Positions 43,509-52,050 of a stretch of DNA of 64,000 bases are shown piece after piece. The translations under genes were made by a program, and so were the position numbers. The DNA is from Brenneria goodwinii (GTDB lineage Bacteria; Pseudomonadota; Gammaproteobacteria; Enterobacterales; Enterobacteriaceae): assembly GCF_002291445.1 (NCBI RefSeq), contig NZ_CP014137.1, forward strand, positions 3,224,001 to 3,288,000, written 5' to 3'. Each line of letters starts with the position of its first letter. The stretch's first letter is position 1. The notes beneath the pieces are model-generated. The model saw only the letters and a program-made list of their open reading frames with translations, had not been told where the DNA came from and ran no database searches.

Positions 43509-44276
43509 TTACAATACGGCCAGCCACCCACCATCAACATAGACGATCTGTCCATTCACATAGTCCGAAGCGGATGAGGACAGATAAATCGCCGTACCGA
43601 TCAACTCTTCCGGATGACCCCATCGTTTAGAGGGGTTGCTGGCTTTCACCCAGGCGTCAAACTCCTGATTTTCAATCAGCGCCGTGTTCATGTCGGTAAG
43701 GATGTAACCAGGGCCAATCGCGTTGGTCTGAATATTAAACTCCGCCCATTCCGCGGCCATGGAGCAGGTGAGCAATTTAATCCCTCCTTTTGCTGCGGTA
43801 TAAGGCGCGACAGTAGGACGGGCAGCCTGACTGGTTAGTGAACCAATATTGATGATTTTCCCGCCCTTTCCCCGAGCAATCATACGTTTTGCCGCAGCTC
43901 GTGAAACAATAAATGTGCTGGTCAGGTTGGTATCAATCACACGTTGCCATTGTTCCAGCTCCAGATCGACCATCGGTTTGCGATATTGAATACCGGCGTT
44001 ATTGATCAGAATGTCTACTTGCAGACCTTGCTGCTCCAGCGCGACAAACGCACTTTCTACTGCATCTTCGCTGGTGACATCAAAGGCTATGCTATGAGCC
44101 TGATACCCTTTCTCGCGCAGTTTTTGTACTGATTCATCCAGTAACGTTTCACGTATGTCGTTTAAGATCACACGGGCGCCGGCAGTGGCTAGCCCTTCAG
44201 CATAGGCCAAACCCAGACCACGAGCGGATCCCGTGACCAGTGCCGTTTTTCCAGTCAAATCGAACAGAGCAGACAT
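43509..44276 (-). CDS. SDR oxidoreductase, gluconate 5-dehydrogenase (IdnO)-like
   Basis: Short-chain dehydrogenase of 255 residues. NAD(P) motif TGSARGLGLAYAEG, NNAG (ILINNAGIQYRKP), catalytic Ser in NIGSLTSQ and YTAAK with Tyr and Lys, C-terminal GQIVYVDGGWLAVL. The IQYRKP and SNPSKRWGHPEELIG segments are like E. coli IdnO and 2-deoxy-D-gluconate dehydrogenases, which interconvert 5-keto-gluconate and gluconate. First gene of the TRAP operon; GAGG precedes the ATG. An operator-like TTGTATGACAT lies 46 bp upstream. Confidence 0.9.
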   Translation of the reverse strand: MSALFDLTGKTALVTGSARGLGLAYAEGLATAGARVILNDIRETLLDESVQKLREKGYQAHSIAFDVTSEDAVESAFVALEQQGLQVDILINNAGIQYRKPMVDLELEQWQRVIDTNLTSTFIVSRAAAKRMIARGKGGKIINIGSLTSQAARPTVAPYTAAKGGIKLLTCSMAAEWAEFNIQTNAIGPGYILTDMNTALIENQEFDAWVKASNPSKRWGHPEELIGTAIYLSSSASDYVNGQIVYVDGGWLAVL

Positions 44277-44321
44277 AGAAAATCCTCATTTTTATCATTA
44301 AGAGAGATGAACGCCATTTAC

Positions 44322-44332
44322 TTGTATGACAT
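44322..44332. promoter_or_regulatory. Candidate FadR-type GntR operator, site 1
   Basis: TTGTATGACAT: the left arm matches TTGT and the right arm is ACAT in place of ACAA. It lies 46 bp upstream of the SDR start in the minus-strand promoter region. Confidence 0.5.
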
Positions 44333-44551
44333 CACTCATATTTAACTTGTTCTACGATTACTTTTAAATCAACAGACATCGGTTAATTTTGCAGAACCGA
44401 TCACAAAACTAACTTACACTTCTTTGTCTGCATTAAAAATATTAAATTAATATTTTGATTTTAATAAGTTATTTTTCATTTCAAATGAAAAGACATAATA
44501 CTTAAAAGCTTCTTCAACAATTGATTGAACAATGATATAACTAAATCCAAC

Positions 44552-44564
44552 TTGTAGGACGACT
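44552..44564. promoter_or_regulatory. Candidate FadR-type GntR operator, site 2
   Basis: TTGTAGGACGACT, 11 of the first 13 bases shared in form with the reverse complement of the site before the regulator (TTGTAGGACAACT; one mismatch). It lies 113 bp upstream of the ManD-like gene. Confidence 0.65.
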
Positions 44565-44676
44565 GCTAACATTACAACAAAAATAGCGAGACGTTGGTTG
44601 TTGGTGGAAAGCCGGACATACAACTGCGCACTGGACAATGAAATATAATATTTAACTTTAAAAATAAGGAGTTACT

Positions 44677-45930
44677 GTGAGTAATATAAAGATTACCGCG
44701 GTGAAGACCATCCTGACAGCGCCAGGCGGTATTGACCTGGCGGTAGTGAAGGTTGAAACCAGCCAACCGGGTCTTTATGGGCTGGGCTGCGCGACCTTTA
44801 CCCAGCGCATTCATGCGGTTAAAACGGCTATTGATGAATATATGACGCCTTTCCTGATCGGTAAGGATCCAACGCGTATTGAGGATATCTGGCAGTCTGC
44901 CTGCGTAAGTGGTTACTGGCGCAGCGGCCCGATTATGAATAATGCGCTATCGGGCGTGGACATGGCGCTGTGGGACATCAAAGGCAAACTGGCCGGGATG
45001 CCGGTCTATGAGCTGCTTGGCGGCAAATGTCGTGATGGCATTCCATTGTATGTTCATACCGATGGTGGCGACGAGTTTGAAGTCGAAGACAATGTCCGTG
45101 CCCGCATGGAAGAGGGATATCAGTATGTCCGTTGCCAGATGGGTATGTATGGCGGGGCGGGTACCGACGATCTGAAACTGATAGCCACCCAGTTGGCACG
45201 GGCGAAAAACATCCTGCCTAAGCGTTCTCCGCGCAGCAGCACGCCGGGTATCTATTTCGATCCGGAAGCCTATGTGAAGAGCGTTCCGCGTTTATTCGAA
45301 CATCTGCGCAACAAACTCGGCTTTGGAATCGAGTTCATCCATGATGTCCATGAGCGTGTGACGCCGATTGCCGCTATCCAATTGGCAAAAACATTGGAAC
45401 AATATCAATTATTTTACCTCGAAGACCCGGTAGCGCCTGAAAATATCGACTGGTTGAAGATGCTGCGCCAACAGTCCTCCACACCGATTTCGATGGGAGA
45501 GCTATTTACTAATATCAATGACTGGAAACCGCTGATCGCCAATAATCTGATTGACTATATTCGCTGCCACGTCAGCACAATAGGCGGTATTACGCCAGCG
45601 AAGAAACTGGCAACGTTCAGTGAAATTCATGGCGTGCGAACAGCCTGGCACGGCCCCGGAGATATCTCACCGGTAGGTGTTTGCGCCAACCTGCATCTGG
45701 ATTTGAGCGTAACCAATTTTGGCATTCAGGAATACACGCCGATGAACGAGGCGTTGCGTGAGGTCTTTCCCGGTTGCCCAGAGATAGAGCAAGGCTATGC
45801 CTATCTGAGTGAACGTCCTGGATTGGGAATCGATATCGATGAGAATAAGGCTGCGCAATATCCTTGTATTGGCGGTATTCCGTCCTGGACAAATGCCCGC
45901 ACCCCGGATGGTACGGCGTCTCGTCCTTAA
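44677..45930 (+). CDS. Enolase-superfamily dehydratase, ManD/RspA-like
   Basis: Member of the D-mannonate/D-gluconate dehydratase group of the enolase superfamily, 417 residues. The Mg-binding and catalytic positions can be read in order: DVH (in IEFIHDVHERVTP), Glu of FYLEDPV, Glu of ISMGELF, Arg of YIRCHVS, His and Asp of WHGPGDISP, and Glu of FGIQEYTP. Removal of water gives 2-keto-3-deoxy-gluconate. In the HGPGD segment the Pro is, as I recall, typical of low-efficiency or RspA-type members, while efficient ManD enzymes have Ala there. GTG start with AAGGAG upstream at ideal spacing. Divergent from the TRAP operon; no KDG kinase is in the window. Confidence 0.88.
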   Translation: MSNIKITAVKTILTAPGGIDLAVVKVETSQPGLYGLGCATFTQRIHAVKTAIDEYMTPFLIGKDPTRIEDIWQSACVSGYWRSGPIMNNALSGVDMALWDIKGKLAGMPVYELLGGKCRDGIPLYVHTDGGDEFEVEDNVRARMEEGYQYVRCQMGMYGGAGTDDLKLIATQLARAKNILPKRSPRSSTPGIYFDPEAYVKSVPRLFEHLRNKLGFGIEFIHDVHERVTPIAAIQLAKTLEQYQLFYLEDPVAPENIDWLKMLRQQSSTPISMGELFTNINDWKPLIANNLIDYIRCHVSTIGGITPAKKLATFSEIHGVRTAWHGPGDISPVGVCANLHLDLSVTNFGIQEYTPMNEALREVFPGCPEIEQGYAYLSERPGLGIDIDENKAAQYPCIGGIPSWTNARTPDGTASRP

Positions 45931-45970
45931 GCGGTCAAGCAATGGTTGCTAAGCAGCCATTTTCAAACAC

Positions 45971-46690
45971 TCATTCGGCGGCATCTGATTCCTGCTGCTT
46001 CAGCTTTTCAATTGCTGTCACATTCTCTGACATCGCCTCATCAAGCACCGCGACAGCCGTTGAAGAGTCGCGGTTCTTAATCGCCATAAATACCTTGATG
46101 TGAGCCTCGACGCTCTCAAGTGAGATACCGAGCGCGCGATTCAATTCTTCCAAATAATAGTAGTAAATATCCTTAATGGAATTCATCACATTATAAAAAA
46201 CTTTATTCTGAGAAGCTTTCGCGATAGCCAAGTGAAAATCGAAATCGGCCTGGGAATATTTTTTATAATCGTCTTTGTTTATCAGCATACGATTCAATGC
46301 CTGTTCCAGCGCCGCAATATCCTCTGCGGTGGCATTCTGAACCGCTAACTCCATGCATTTGAATTCAACGGTTTGACGAAATACCATCATGTCATGAAAC
46401 TCTTCTCTGCTGAGATGCATGATCGGCTGCTGTTCATTGAACAAACTATGGTAATTGAGATTTTTGGTAACGAAACTGCCTTTCCCCTGTTGGGTAATCA
46501 CAATACCCAGATCGCGTAATCGCTGTACTGCGCTGCGGATGCTGACACGGCTAACGTTGAATGAGGCCGTAAGTTCAGACTCAGAGGGGAGTTTACAGCC
46601 CGGCGGCCAACTGCCATCCAGCAGTTTTTCCTTAATCTGCTCATAAACGGCATTGACCACATTGTGTTTCTGGATTGATTTAATGCTCAT
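45971..46690 (-). CDS. FadR/FCD-type GntR regulator of the sugar-acid genes
   Basis: Transcriptional regulator of 239 residues: GntR winged helix (residues about 10-75, with LPSESELTASFNVSRVSIRS) and an all-helical FCD ligand-binding domain with metal-site residues in FDFHLAIA and a His in EAHIKVF. It lies tail-to-tail with the ManD-like gene. A palindromic TTGTCCTACAA lies 20 bp upstream of its own start, and variants occur before both target genes, which supports autoregulation and control of the whole cluster. The likely ligand is the imported sugar acid. Confidence 0.9.
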   Translation of the reverse strand: MSIKSIQKHNVVNAVYEQIKEKLLDGSWPPGCKLPSESELTASFNVSRVSIRSAVQRLRDLGIVITQQGKGSFVTKNLNYHSLFNEQQPIMHLSREEFHDMMVFRQTVEFKCMELAVQNATAEDIAALEQALNRMLINKDDYKKYSQADFDFHLAIAKASQNKVFYNVMNSIKDIYYYYLEELNRALGISLESVEAHIKVFMAIKNRDSSTAVAVLDEAMSENVTAIEKLKQQESDAAE

Positions 46691-46709
46691 GAAGCCTATC
46701 GCATATAAG

Positions 46710-46720
46710 TTGTCCTACAA
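46710..46720. promoter_or_regulatory. Candidate operator before the GntR gene, site 3
   Basis: TTGT-CCT-ACAA, perfect 4-bp arms of the kind bound by FadR-subfamily GntR proteins. The remaining DNA to the cysM stop (about 140 bp) shows nothing else recognisable. Confidence 0.65.
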
Positions 46721-46861
46721 CATATTATTGATATAACATGCGGGGTGCGGCATGTGAAGTCTTCGCTGCTGTTTGTGTTCTAAATCTAACTGAAAATTGA
46801 CCCCACTCACTCTTCTCTGAGTTGCCACTGTATACGACATGACTCCATCCTTGTTGTGCTT

Positions 46862-47749
46862 TCAGTATCGATTGAACACGCCGGTCGATAAATAACGATC
46901 GCCACGGTCGCAGGCTATCGCCACAATAACGCTGCCGGGGTTTTCCACCGCGATACGCAACGCGGCGAACACCGCGCCGCCGGAGCTGACGCCGCAGAAA
47001 ATGCCTTCCCGCTGAGCCAACTGACGCAGCGTGTTTTCCGCATCGCGCTGGGAAATATCCAGAATACAATCGACAAGCTCGGCGTTGAATATGCTCGGCA
47101 TATAATCCGGAGACCAACGCCGGATACCGGGAATATGGCTGCCCTCTTCAGGCTGCAACCCCACGGTGACGATCCCGCTGCGCTGCGCTTTCAGATAGCG
47201 ACTAACGCCGGAGATGGTGCCGGTGGTTCCCATACTGGAGACAAAATGGGTTAATTTACCCGCGGTTTGTCGCCAGATTTCCGGGCCGGTGGTCAAAAAA
47301 TGGGCGAGCGCGTTGTCGGGGTTATTGAACTGATCAAGGACTTTCCCCTCGCCAGAGAGCGCCATCTGCCGGGCTAAATCACGCGCGCCTTCCATTCCCA
47401 GGTGCTGACTGACCAAAATCAACTCGGCGCCATAAGCGCGCATCGCCGCCTGTCGCTCGTGGCTCATATTCTCCGGCATCAACAGACGCAAACGGTAGCC
47501 TTTAACCGCCGCGATCATCGCCAGCGCAATACCGGTATTGCCGCTGGTCGCTTCAATCAATCTGTCGCCCGGCGCGATATCGCCACGCTTTTCCGCCTGC
47601 TGAACCATGGATAACGCGGCGCGATCTTTTACCGATCCCGCCGGGTTGTTTCCCTCAAGCTTCAGCCAGACCTCGCTGTTCATCCCTTGCGTCAAACGCT
47701 GTAATTTCACCAGCGGGGTATTACCAATGCAATGCTCAAGTGTTGTCAA
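46862..47749 (-). CDS. cysM: cysM, cysteine synthase B
   Basis: PLP-dependent O-acetylserine sulfhydrylase B, which also accepts thiosulfate. It has 295 residues (E. coli 303). PLP lysine in NPAGSVKDRAAL, substrate loop IEATSGNTGIALA, phosphate loop SMGTTGTISGV, and GVSSGGAVFAAL. The family N-terminus TLEHCIGNTPLVKLQ is reached without an ATG. I assign the start to a TTG at 47749, giving MTTLEHCIGNTPL, with GGGGACAGG upstream; the ATG at 47821 would add 24 unconserved residues. The cysPUWA sulfate/thiosulfate transporter genes that precede cysM in E. coli are absent here. Confidence 0.93.
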   Translation of the reverse strand: MTTLEHCIGNTPLVKLQRLTQGMNSEVWLKLEGNNPAGSVKDRAALSMVQQAEKRGDIAPGDRLIEATSGNTGIALAMIAAVKGYRLRLLMPENMSHERQAAMRAYGAELILVSQHLGMEGARDLARQMALSGEGKVLDQFNNPDNALAHFLTTGPEIWRQTAGKLTHFVSSMGTTGTISGVSRYLKAQRSGIVTVGLQPEEGSHIPGIRRWSPDYMPSIFNAELVDCILDISQRDAENTLRQLAQREGIFCGVSSGGAVFAALRIAVENPGSVIVAIACDRGDRYLSTGVFNRY

Positions 47750-47947
47750 AAACCTGTCCCCGTAAATATCATGTTCGACACTTATCAGATGGTTATCGCC
47801 CCCTGAATGCCTGCTTATCATACTCCGTTATTCATCATTTGGACTATTTCTGACTGATCGGCACGGCGGCAAGAGAGGAAGGCATCGCTAGCTAAGCCGC
47901 CGCGCCACGGCAATGACCATGACGGAGCGGCGGCGAAAACGGAGTGA

Positions 47948-48847
47948 TTACAGCGACAGCAGGCGATCCAGGGAAGGGGCAAAGAAATAGCTGCCGCTCA
48001 CCGCTCGGGTAAAGCGCAGCATATCGTCGCGTTTGCCATCCAGATCGCCAAACATACTCAGCAACTGCTGTTCGATATTGCGCAGCCGGGCGCAATAGGC
48101 GATGAAATAAAGCCCATGCTTACCGCTCGCCGTACCATAAGGCAGGCTTTGACGCACAATCTTCAGCCCTTTGCCGTCTTCCTTTAAATCAACGCGGCTG
48201 ACGTGTGACGTAACAGGACGCTGTTCAGGCGGAAGCTCTTCGCTATCCGGCTTGGTACGGCCAATCATCTGTTCCTGCTGATCAACGCTGAAGCGTTGCC
48301 ACTGTTTCAGATTATGTTCCCAACGCTGGGTAAGGACATAGCTGCCGCCGGCGTCCGGCTGACCGTCCGGAATGATCGCCACATCGTAGCGGGCATCGCC
48401 CTGCGGGTTTTCCGTGCCATCGACAAAACCGCTCAAATCGCGCTCTTCCACCCAGCGGAAACCATGTATTTCTTCTTCCACATGAATAGCGCCGCCAAAA
48501 GCGGCCAGCGCCGCCTGCGCCAGACTAAAATTCACGTCATGGCGTAATGAATGAATATGAATCAGCAGGTCGCGTTGGGTCGCCGGCGCCAGTCCCTTGC
48601 CTAACGGCGTAAAAGGCTTCAGTTCCTGCGCGGAGTGTTGGCAATCCAGATCGCGCCACACATCACAGCCAAAGGCGAGCACCGCGCCCAGGCCGGCGTC
48701 GGGAAACTGCTGTTGCAGCTCGGACAATACCTGGCAAAACTTTTTACACCCCTGACGAATGGCATCAAATTCCCCCTGGATCATGGCTTCCATATAAATG
48801 GCAAAATGGCGGTGTTCCAGCAAAATACCGCTCTGAATTTGTGTCAT
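47948..48847 (-). CDS. yfeX: yfeX, DyP-type heme peroxidase
   Basis: Dye-decolorising-type peroxidase of 299 residues. The distal Asp of the GxxDG motif is in SGFVDGTENPQGD; the proximal heme His lies in VTSHVSRVDLKEDGKGLKIV; SYVLTQRWEHNL and GLYFIAYCARL are further family segments. E. coli YfeX binds heme or protoporphyrin; a role in heme iron release has been proposed and disputed. No signal peptide, so cytoplasmic. GGGAG precedes the ATG. It retains its usual neighbours yfeZ/yfeY upstream and cysM downstream. Confidence 0.94.
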   Translation of the reverse strand: MTQIQSGILLEHRHFAIYMEAMIQGEFDAIRQGCKKFCQVLSELQQQFPDAGLGAVLAFGCDVWRDLDCQHSAQELKPFTPLGKGLAPATQRDLLIHIHSLRHDVNFSLAQAALAAFGGAIHVEEEIHGFRWVEERDLSGFVDGTENPQGDARYDVAIIPDGQPDAGGSYVLTQRWEHNLKQWQRFSVDQQEQMIGRTKPDSEELPPEQRPVTSHVSRVDLKEDGKGLKIVRQSLPYGTASGKHGLYFIAYCARLRNIEQQLLSMFGDLDGKRDDMLRFTRAVSGSYFFAPSLDRLLSL

Positions 48848-49036
48848 CTCTGCTCCCTCAATCTAAGCATGCTTCTTTTATTGTTGTCAGCGCGTCAAAA
48901 TACGCAGCCGCCTATCATACCGGAAGAAATAAGGTTTTTACTTTGCTTAAACGCAAAATCACCATGAACGCCGGGTTTCTTCCCTATAGGTATCAGAAAA
49001 TATTTGAATCTCAATAAGAAGGAAAATGCAGATTTG

Positions 49037-49552
49037 TTATGAAACAGGGTTTTCCCGCCGCTTGACGCGGGTAAGACGCAAAGTCAGCACCTTGGCTATT
49101 TCAGAAAATAACAGCAGTCCGAGGTTCAACAGCGCGTGGTGAAAACCGATGACGCCGACCAGCCAGGGAATAAACGACAGAGAAGGCGCCGCCGTTAATA
49201 ATCGAATTGGCGTCTGGAGGTACGCCAGCGTGACGGCAAACCGGCGCTGGCGTAAAAAATTTTCGGGAGAAATGTTAAACGGCGCTGGCGACGGCTGGAA
49301 GGTGGCGCCATGGATGGCAGTCCATAAAAAAAGCACGGCGGATACCGGGATGGAAAGCAGTAAACCCAGCGACAGAGCAAAAAGAATATCAACGTAATCG
49401 CCATGAAAAGGGCGTAGTTGCCAAAAGGTAAGGATCTCATCGTAGATTGGTATGCGGTTATGCGAAAAACTCAGCCATAGGTAACGCGCGACATAAAAGA
49501 GATCCATCATCCCCCAGAAATAAAAAACCGACGTCGCGTTTATCCGCCCCAT
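49037..49552 (-). CDS. yfeZ: yfeZ, inner-membrane protein
   Basis: Membrane protein of unknown function, about 171 residues, collinear in context with E. coli yfeZ (yfeY-yfeZ-yfeX order). Three or four hydrophobic segments (FYFWGMMDLFYVARYLWLSF; ILFALSLGLLLSIPVSAVLF; LLTAAPSLSFIPWLVGVIGF; ALLNLGLLLFSEIAKVLTL). The frame is open to 49618, but that part overlaps yfeY; the ATG at 49552, with AAGGA upstream, was chosen. Confidence 0.82.
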   Translation of the reverse strand: MGRINATSVFYFWGMMDLFYVARYLWLSFSHNRIPIYDEILTFWQLRPFHGDYVDILFALSLGLLLSIPVSAVLFLWTAIHGATFQPSPAPFNISPENFLRQRRFAVTLAYLQTPIRLLTAAPSLSFIPWLVGVIGFHHALLNLGLLLFSEIAKVLTLRLTRVKRRENPVS

Positions 49553-49598
49553 GACTGAATCCTTTCCTGCCTGCAAAATAAAGAGCCAGACCGCCCAA

Positions 49599-50186
49599 TT
49601 AATCGCGCGCCTGGGCATGCCAGACGATCTTGCTGACCCGCCAGCCTTTGAGAATATCGTCCGGCGGGATCAACCCTTCCGGCCCGCTCCACTCGCCGGA
49701 GAACAGGTAGCTGACGTGTTTGCTCTGCGGCGCCACGCACTCAACGCTTTGCGCATCATCCCCTTGTCCCGGCTGGCAGGCGCCAAATGCCTTACTGTAA
49801 GCCGAGCCGAACGTATCGCCGATCTTTACGCCCCATTCGCTATCAATTGCCGCATCCATCACTTCAATTTTCCGCACATGGCTTTTTGGCTCGCCGCTGA
49901 TAACCAGCTTAACGTCATTACCATCCAGAGCCTGATAGAAGGCGACCAGTTGACCGTTGTTCGATCCCATGCCGCTACGCAGGCGATAGTTATTATCCAA
50001 CGCCTGACGCAAAACGGATTCAGATAACGGCGTACCGGCATTAATCGCGCCGACGCCGGTATCCGTTACCTGAAGCGAACCGCCGAACCAGTTAAACGGC
50101 GACAGGCTGGACCAGGAAAAGTTGGACAGGGTGCCGCACCCGCTCAATACCAGCGGTAAACCCAGTAATAGTGGGCGAAATCTCAT
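49599..50186 (-). CDS. yfeY: yfeY, DUF1131 lipoprotein
   Basis: Predicted lipoprotein of 195 residues (E. coli YfeY 191). The signal MRFRPLLLGLPLVLSGCGTL has a lipobox LSGC with Cys17 as acylation site and no Asp after it, so outer-membrane sorting is expected. The DUF1131 domain follows (VTDTGVGAINAGTPLSESVL; YQALDGNDVKLVISGEP; GDTFGSAYSKAFGACQPGQG). In E. coli it is counted among the sigma-E regulon. GAGGAG lies upstream of the ATG. Function unknown. Confidence 0.92.
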   Translation of the reverse strand: MRFRPLLLGLPLVLSGCGTLSNFSWSSLSPFNWFGGSLQVTDTGVGAINAGTPLSESVLRQALDNNYRLRSGMGSNNGQLVAFYQALDGNDVKLVISGEPKSHVRKIEVMDAAIDSEWGVKIGDTFGSAYSKAFGACQPGQGDDAQSVECVAPQSKHVSYLFSGEWSGPEGLIPPDDILKGWRVSKIVWHAQARD

Positions 50187-50332
50187 TACATTTACTCCTC
50201 AATATTTAACAGCCCAACAATTGGCCGTCATCACCCGATTCGAGTTTGAGTATAGAGTTGACGGAAAGTGCCGTAAAAAACAGGATAATCCTGGTTAGGA
50301 TTATAGGGACAATGCGACGAGAAACCCACTCG

Positions 50333-50368
50333 TCCGCCGGTTTCCCGGCTATCAGGGAAACCGGCGGA
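50333..50368 (-). terminator. Long perfect hairpin downstream of the exporter gene
   Basis: TCCGCCGGTTTCCC / GGGAAACCGGCGGA, 14-bp perfect stem with an 8-nt loop, 15 nt after the stop at 50383. No T-run follows on either strand, so mRNA 3'-end stabilisation is as likely as termination. Confidence 0.6.
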
Positions 50369-50382
50369 CAAAATGAACGCGA

Positions 50383-52050
50383 TCAGGCGTGTTGAAACGC
50401 CGTCAGGTCATAATGATGAGGGAATAGATCGTCCAGCTCATTCTGATGCGCGATCGCCACCACCGTACACATCGGCAATTCCTGTTTGATCAGCAACAGC
50501 AGCTTCCTCGCCGACGCATGGTCAAGGTTGCTGGTGGCCTCATCCAGATACAGCGTGTCCGGTTTGGCGATCAGCGCGCGGGCGAACGCCAGCCGCTGCC
50601 GCTCGCCGCCGGAAAAAATCCGATCCCAGTTCCGTTGCTCGTTTAGCTTATCGCGCCAAACGCTCAATCCGACTTTATCCAGTACCTGACTCAGATATTC
50701 GCTATCAGCCAACGCGGGCTGCGGGTAGCACAGAATTTCCGCCAGCGAGCCATGGCCCAGATAGCTTTGCTGAGGCAACAGTAAACTGCGTCCTTCAAGC
50801 GCCTGCCACTGACCGTCGTAATAAGGCCAGAGTCCGTTCAGGGTACGCAGCAACGTCGATTTTCCTAATCCGCTATGCCCGGAAAGTTTGCTCCAGCTCC
50901 CCGCTTCACAGCTAAACATCACATTTTGCAGCAACGGGGTTCCCTGCGGGGTCGCAAAAGAGAGTTTGTCCACCTGTAGCCGTTCACCGACCGGGACGTC
51001 CCCTGCTTCGGACTGACAACGCCGAATCTCCTGTTTGAACTGGCTGAGACGCTCCATACTGGCGGATAGCGTCACCATCTCAAGATACATGCGGATAAAC
51101 CAGCTCAGCGCAATATGCACCTGATTAAACGCGCCGCGGATCTGCATCAACCCGCCCAGCGTCACCGTTTTACTGAGAAACGCCGGCAGCGCGGCGAACA
51201 CCGGTACAATCTGGCTGACGCGCATATAGCCGGTCGTGAAAAACCCCAGATTACGCTCGGCGTTCATAAAGCGCCGCCAGTTGGACACGATAAAGGAGAA
51301 ATGGCGTTTGAGGTACATTTTCTCCTGTTGCTCGCCGCCATACAGCGCGATTTGTTCGGCGTTATCATGCTTGCGCAGCAGCGCGGCGCGGAAATCCGCT
51401 TCGGCACGCTGCTTTTCATAATTAATGCCGTGCAGTTTCTTACCAATAACATGGGTCATCACGCTGCCAAACAGCGTGTAAAGCAGCACCACCCAGACCA
51501 GATACCCTTTGATCACCCATTCCTGCCCGAACAGGGTAAAACGCTGAACGCCCGAGAGTTCCCACAGGATAAACAGGAAAGAGAAAAGCTGCGCCGACAC
51601 GATCAAAAATGAGACCGATAGGCTGACCACCTTGTCCACGAACAGATTGATATCCTCGGCGATACGCTGGTCCGGGTTATCGATTTTGCCGTTCAGCGAC
51701 ATGCGATAGAACGCCCGTTTCGCCATCCAGCTATCGACCAGCTCGGCGGTTAATACGCTGCGCCAGCGGATAATCAGCAGCTTGGTGAACCATTCCTGAT
51801 GGACGAACACTACGATATAAATCAGGATGTAAATGCCATAATCTTTCATCAGAGAAAACAGCAGGCCGCTGTTGAATGCCCCCAGCGCATCGTAAAACGC
51901 TTTGCTCCATTCATTAATGAGCACATTGAGATAGACGATCATCCCGCCCATCGATACCGCCACCAGCAGTAACAGCCATGCTTTCCAGCTTCCCGCGCCC
52001 CACCAGAAAGAACGGCAGAGATCGCCAAGCTGCGCCATAATCTTTTTCAT
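50383..52050 (-). CDS. fusD: YddA/FusD-like ABC transporter (membrane-ATPase fusion)
   Basis: A 555-residue half-transporter of the SbmA/BacA-like ABC subgroup: membrane domain with about six helices (residues 20-330; GMIVYLNVLINEWSKAFYDA, VFVHQEWFTKLLIIRWRSVL, LPAFLSKTVTLGGLMQIRGA) then an ATPase domain with Walker A GHSGLGKSTLLRTLNGLWPY, signature FSGGERQRLAFARALIA and Walker B TLYLDEATSNLD. It acts as a homodimer in the inner membrane. Its ATG overlaps the stop of the M16 protease gene (ATGA). In E. coli the homologue yddA also sits with a receptor (yddB) and protease (pqqL); in Pectobacterium this set is fusABCD. A role in moving ferredoxin fragments or iron is inferred. Confidence 0.88.
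   Translation of the reverse strand: MKKIMAQLGDLCRSFWWGAGSWKAWLLLLVAVSMGGMIVYLNVLINEWSKAFYDALGAFNSGLLFSLMKDYGIYILIYIVVFVHQEWFTKLLIIRWRSVLTAELVDSWMAKRAFYRMSLNGKIDNPDQRIAEDINLFVDKVVSLSVSFLIVSAQLFSFLFILWELSGVQRFTLFGQEWVIKGYLVWVVLLYTLFGSVMTHVIGKKLHGINYEKQRAEADFRAALLRKHDNAEQIALYGGEQQEKMYLKRHFSFIVSNWRRFMNAERNLGFFTTGYMRVSQIVPVFAALPAFLSKTVTLGGLMQIRGAFNQVHIALSWFIRMYLEMVTLSASMERLSQFKQEIRRCQSEAGDVPVGERLQVDKLSFATPQGTPLLQNVMFSCEAGSWSKLSGHSGLGKSTLLRTLNGLWPYYDGQWQALEGRSLLLPQQSYLGHGSLAEILCYPQPALADSEYLSQVLDKVGLSVWRDKLNEQRNWDRIFSGGERQRLAFARALIAKPDTLYLDEATSNLDHASARKLLLLIKQELPMCTVVAIAHQNELDDLFPHHYDLTAFQHA

Larger units (their letters stand above)
44277..44676. promoter_or_regulatory. Divergent promoter region of the sugar-acid genes
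   Basis: A 400-bp AT-rich gap between the SDR-TRAP operon and the ManD-like gene. It contains two sites like the regulator's own (44322-44332 and 44552-44564). A 63-codon minus-strand frame with one hydrophobic stretch (44447-44638) covers operator DNA and has no ribosome site; I do not call it a gene. Confidence 0.6.

Noticed and set aside
44447..44638. 63-codon minus-strand frame with a hydrophobic stretch between the SDR and ManD-like genes
   Set aside because: It covers the predicted operator at 44552, lacks a ribosome site, and low-complexity AT-rich DNA gives hydrophobic codons by chance.
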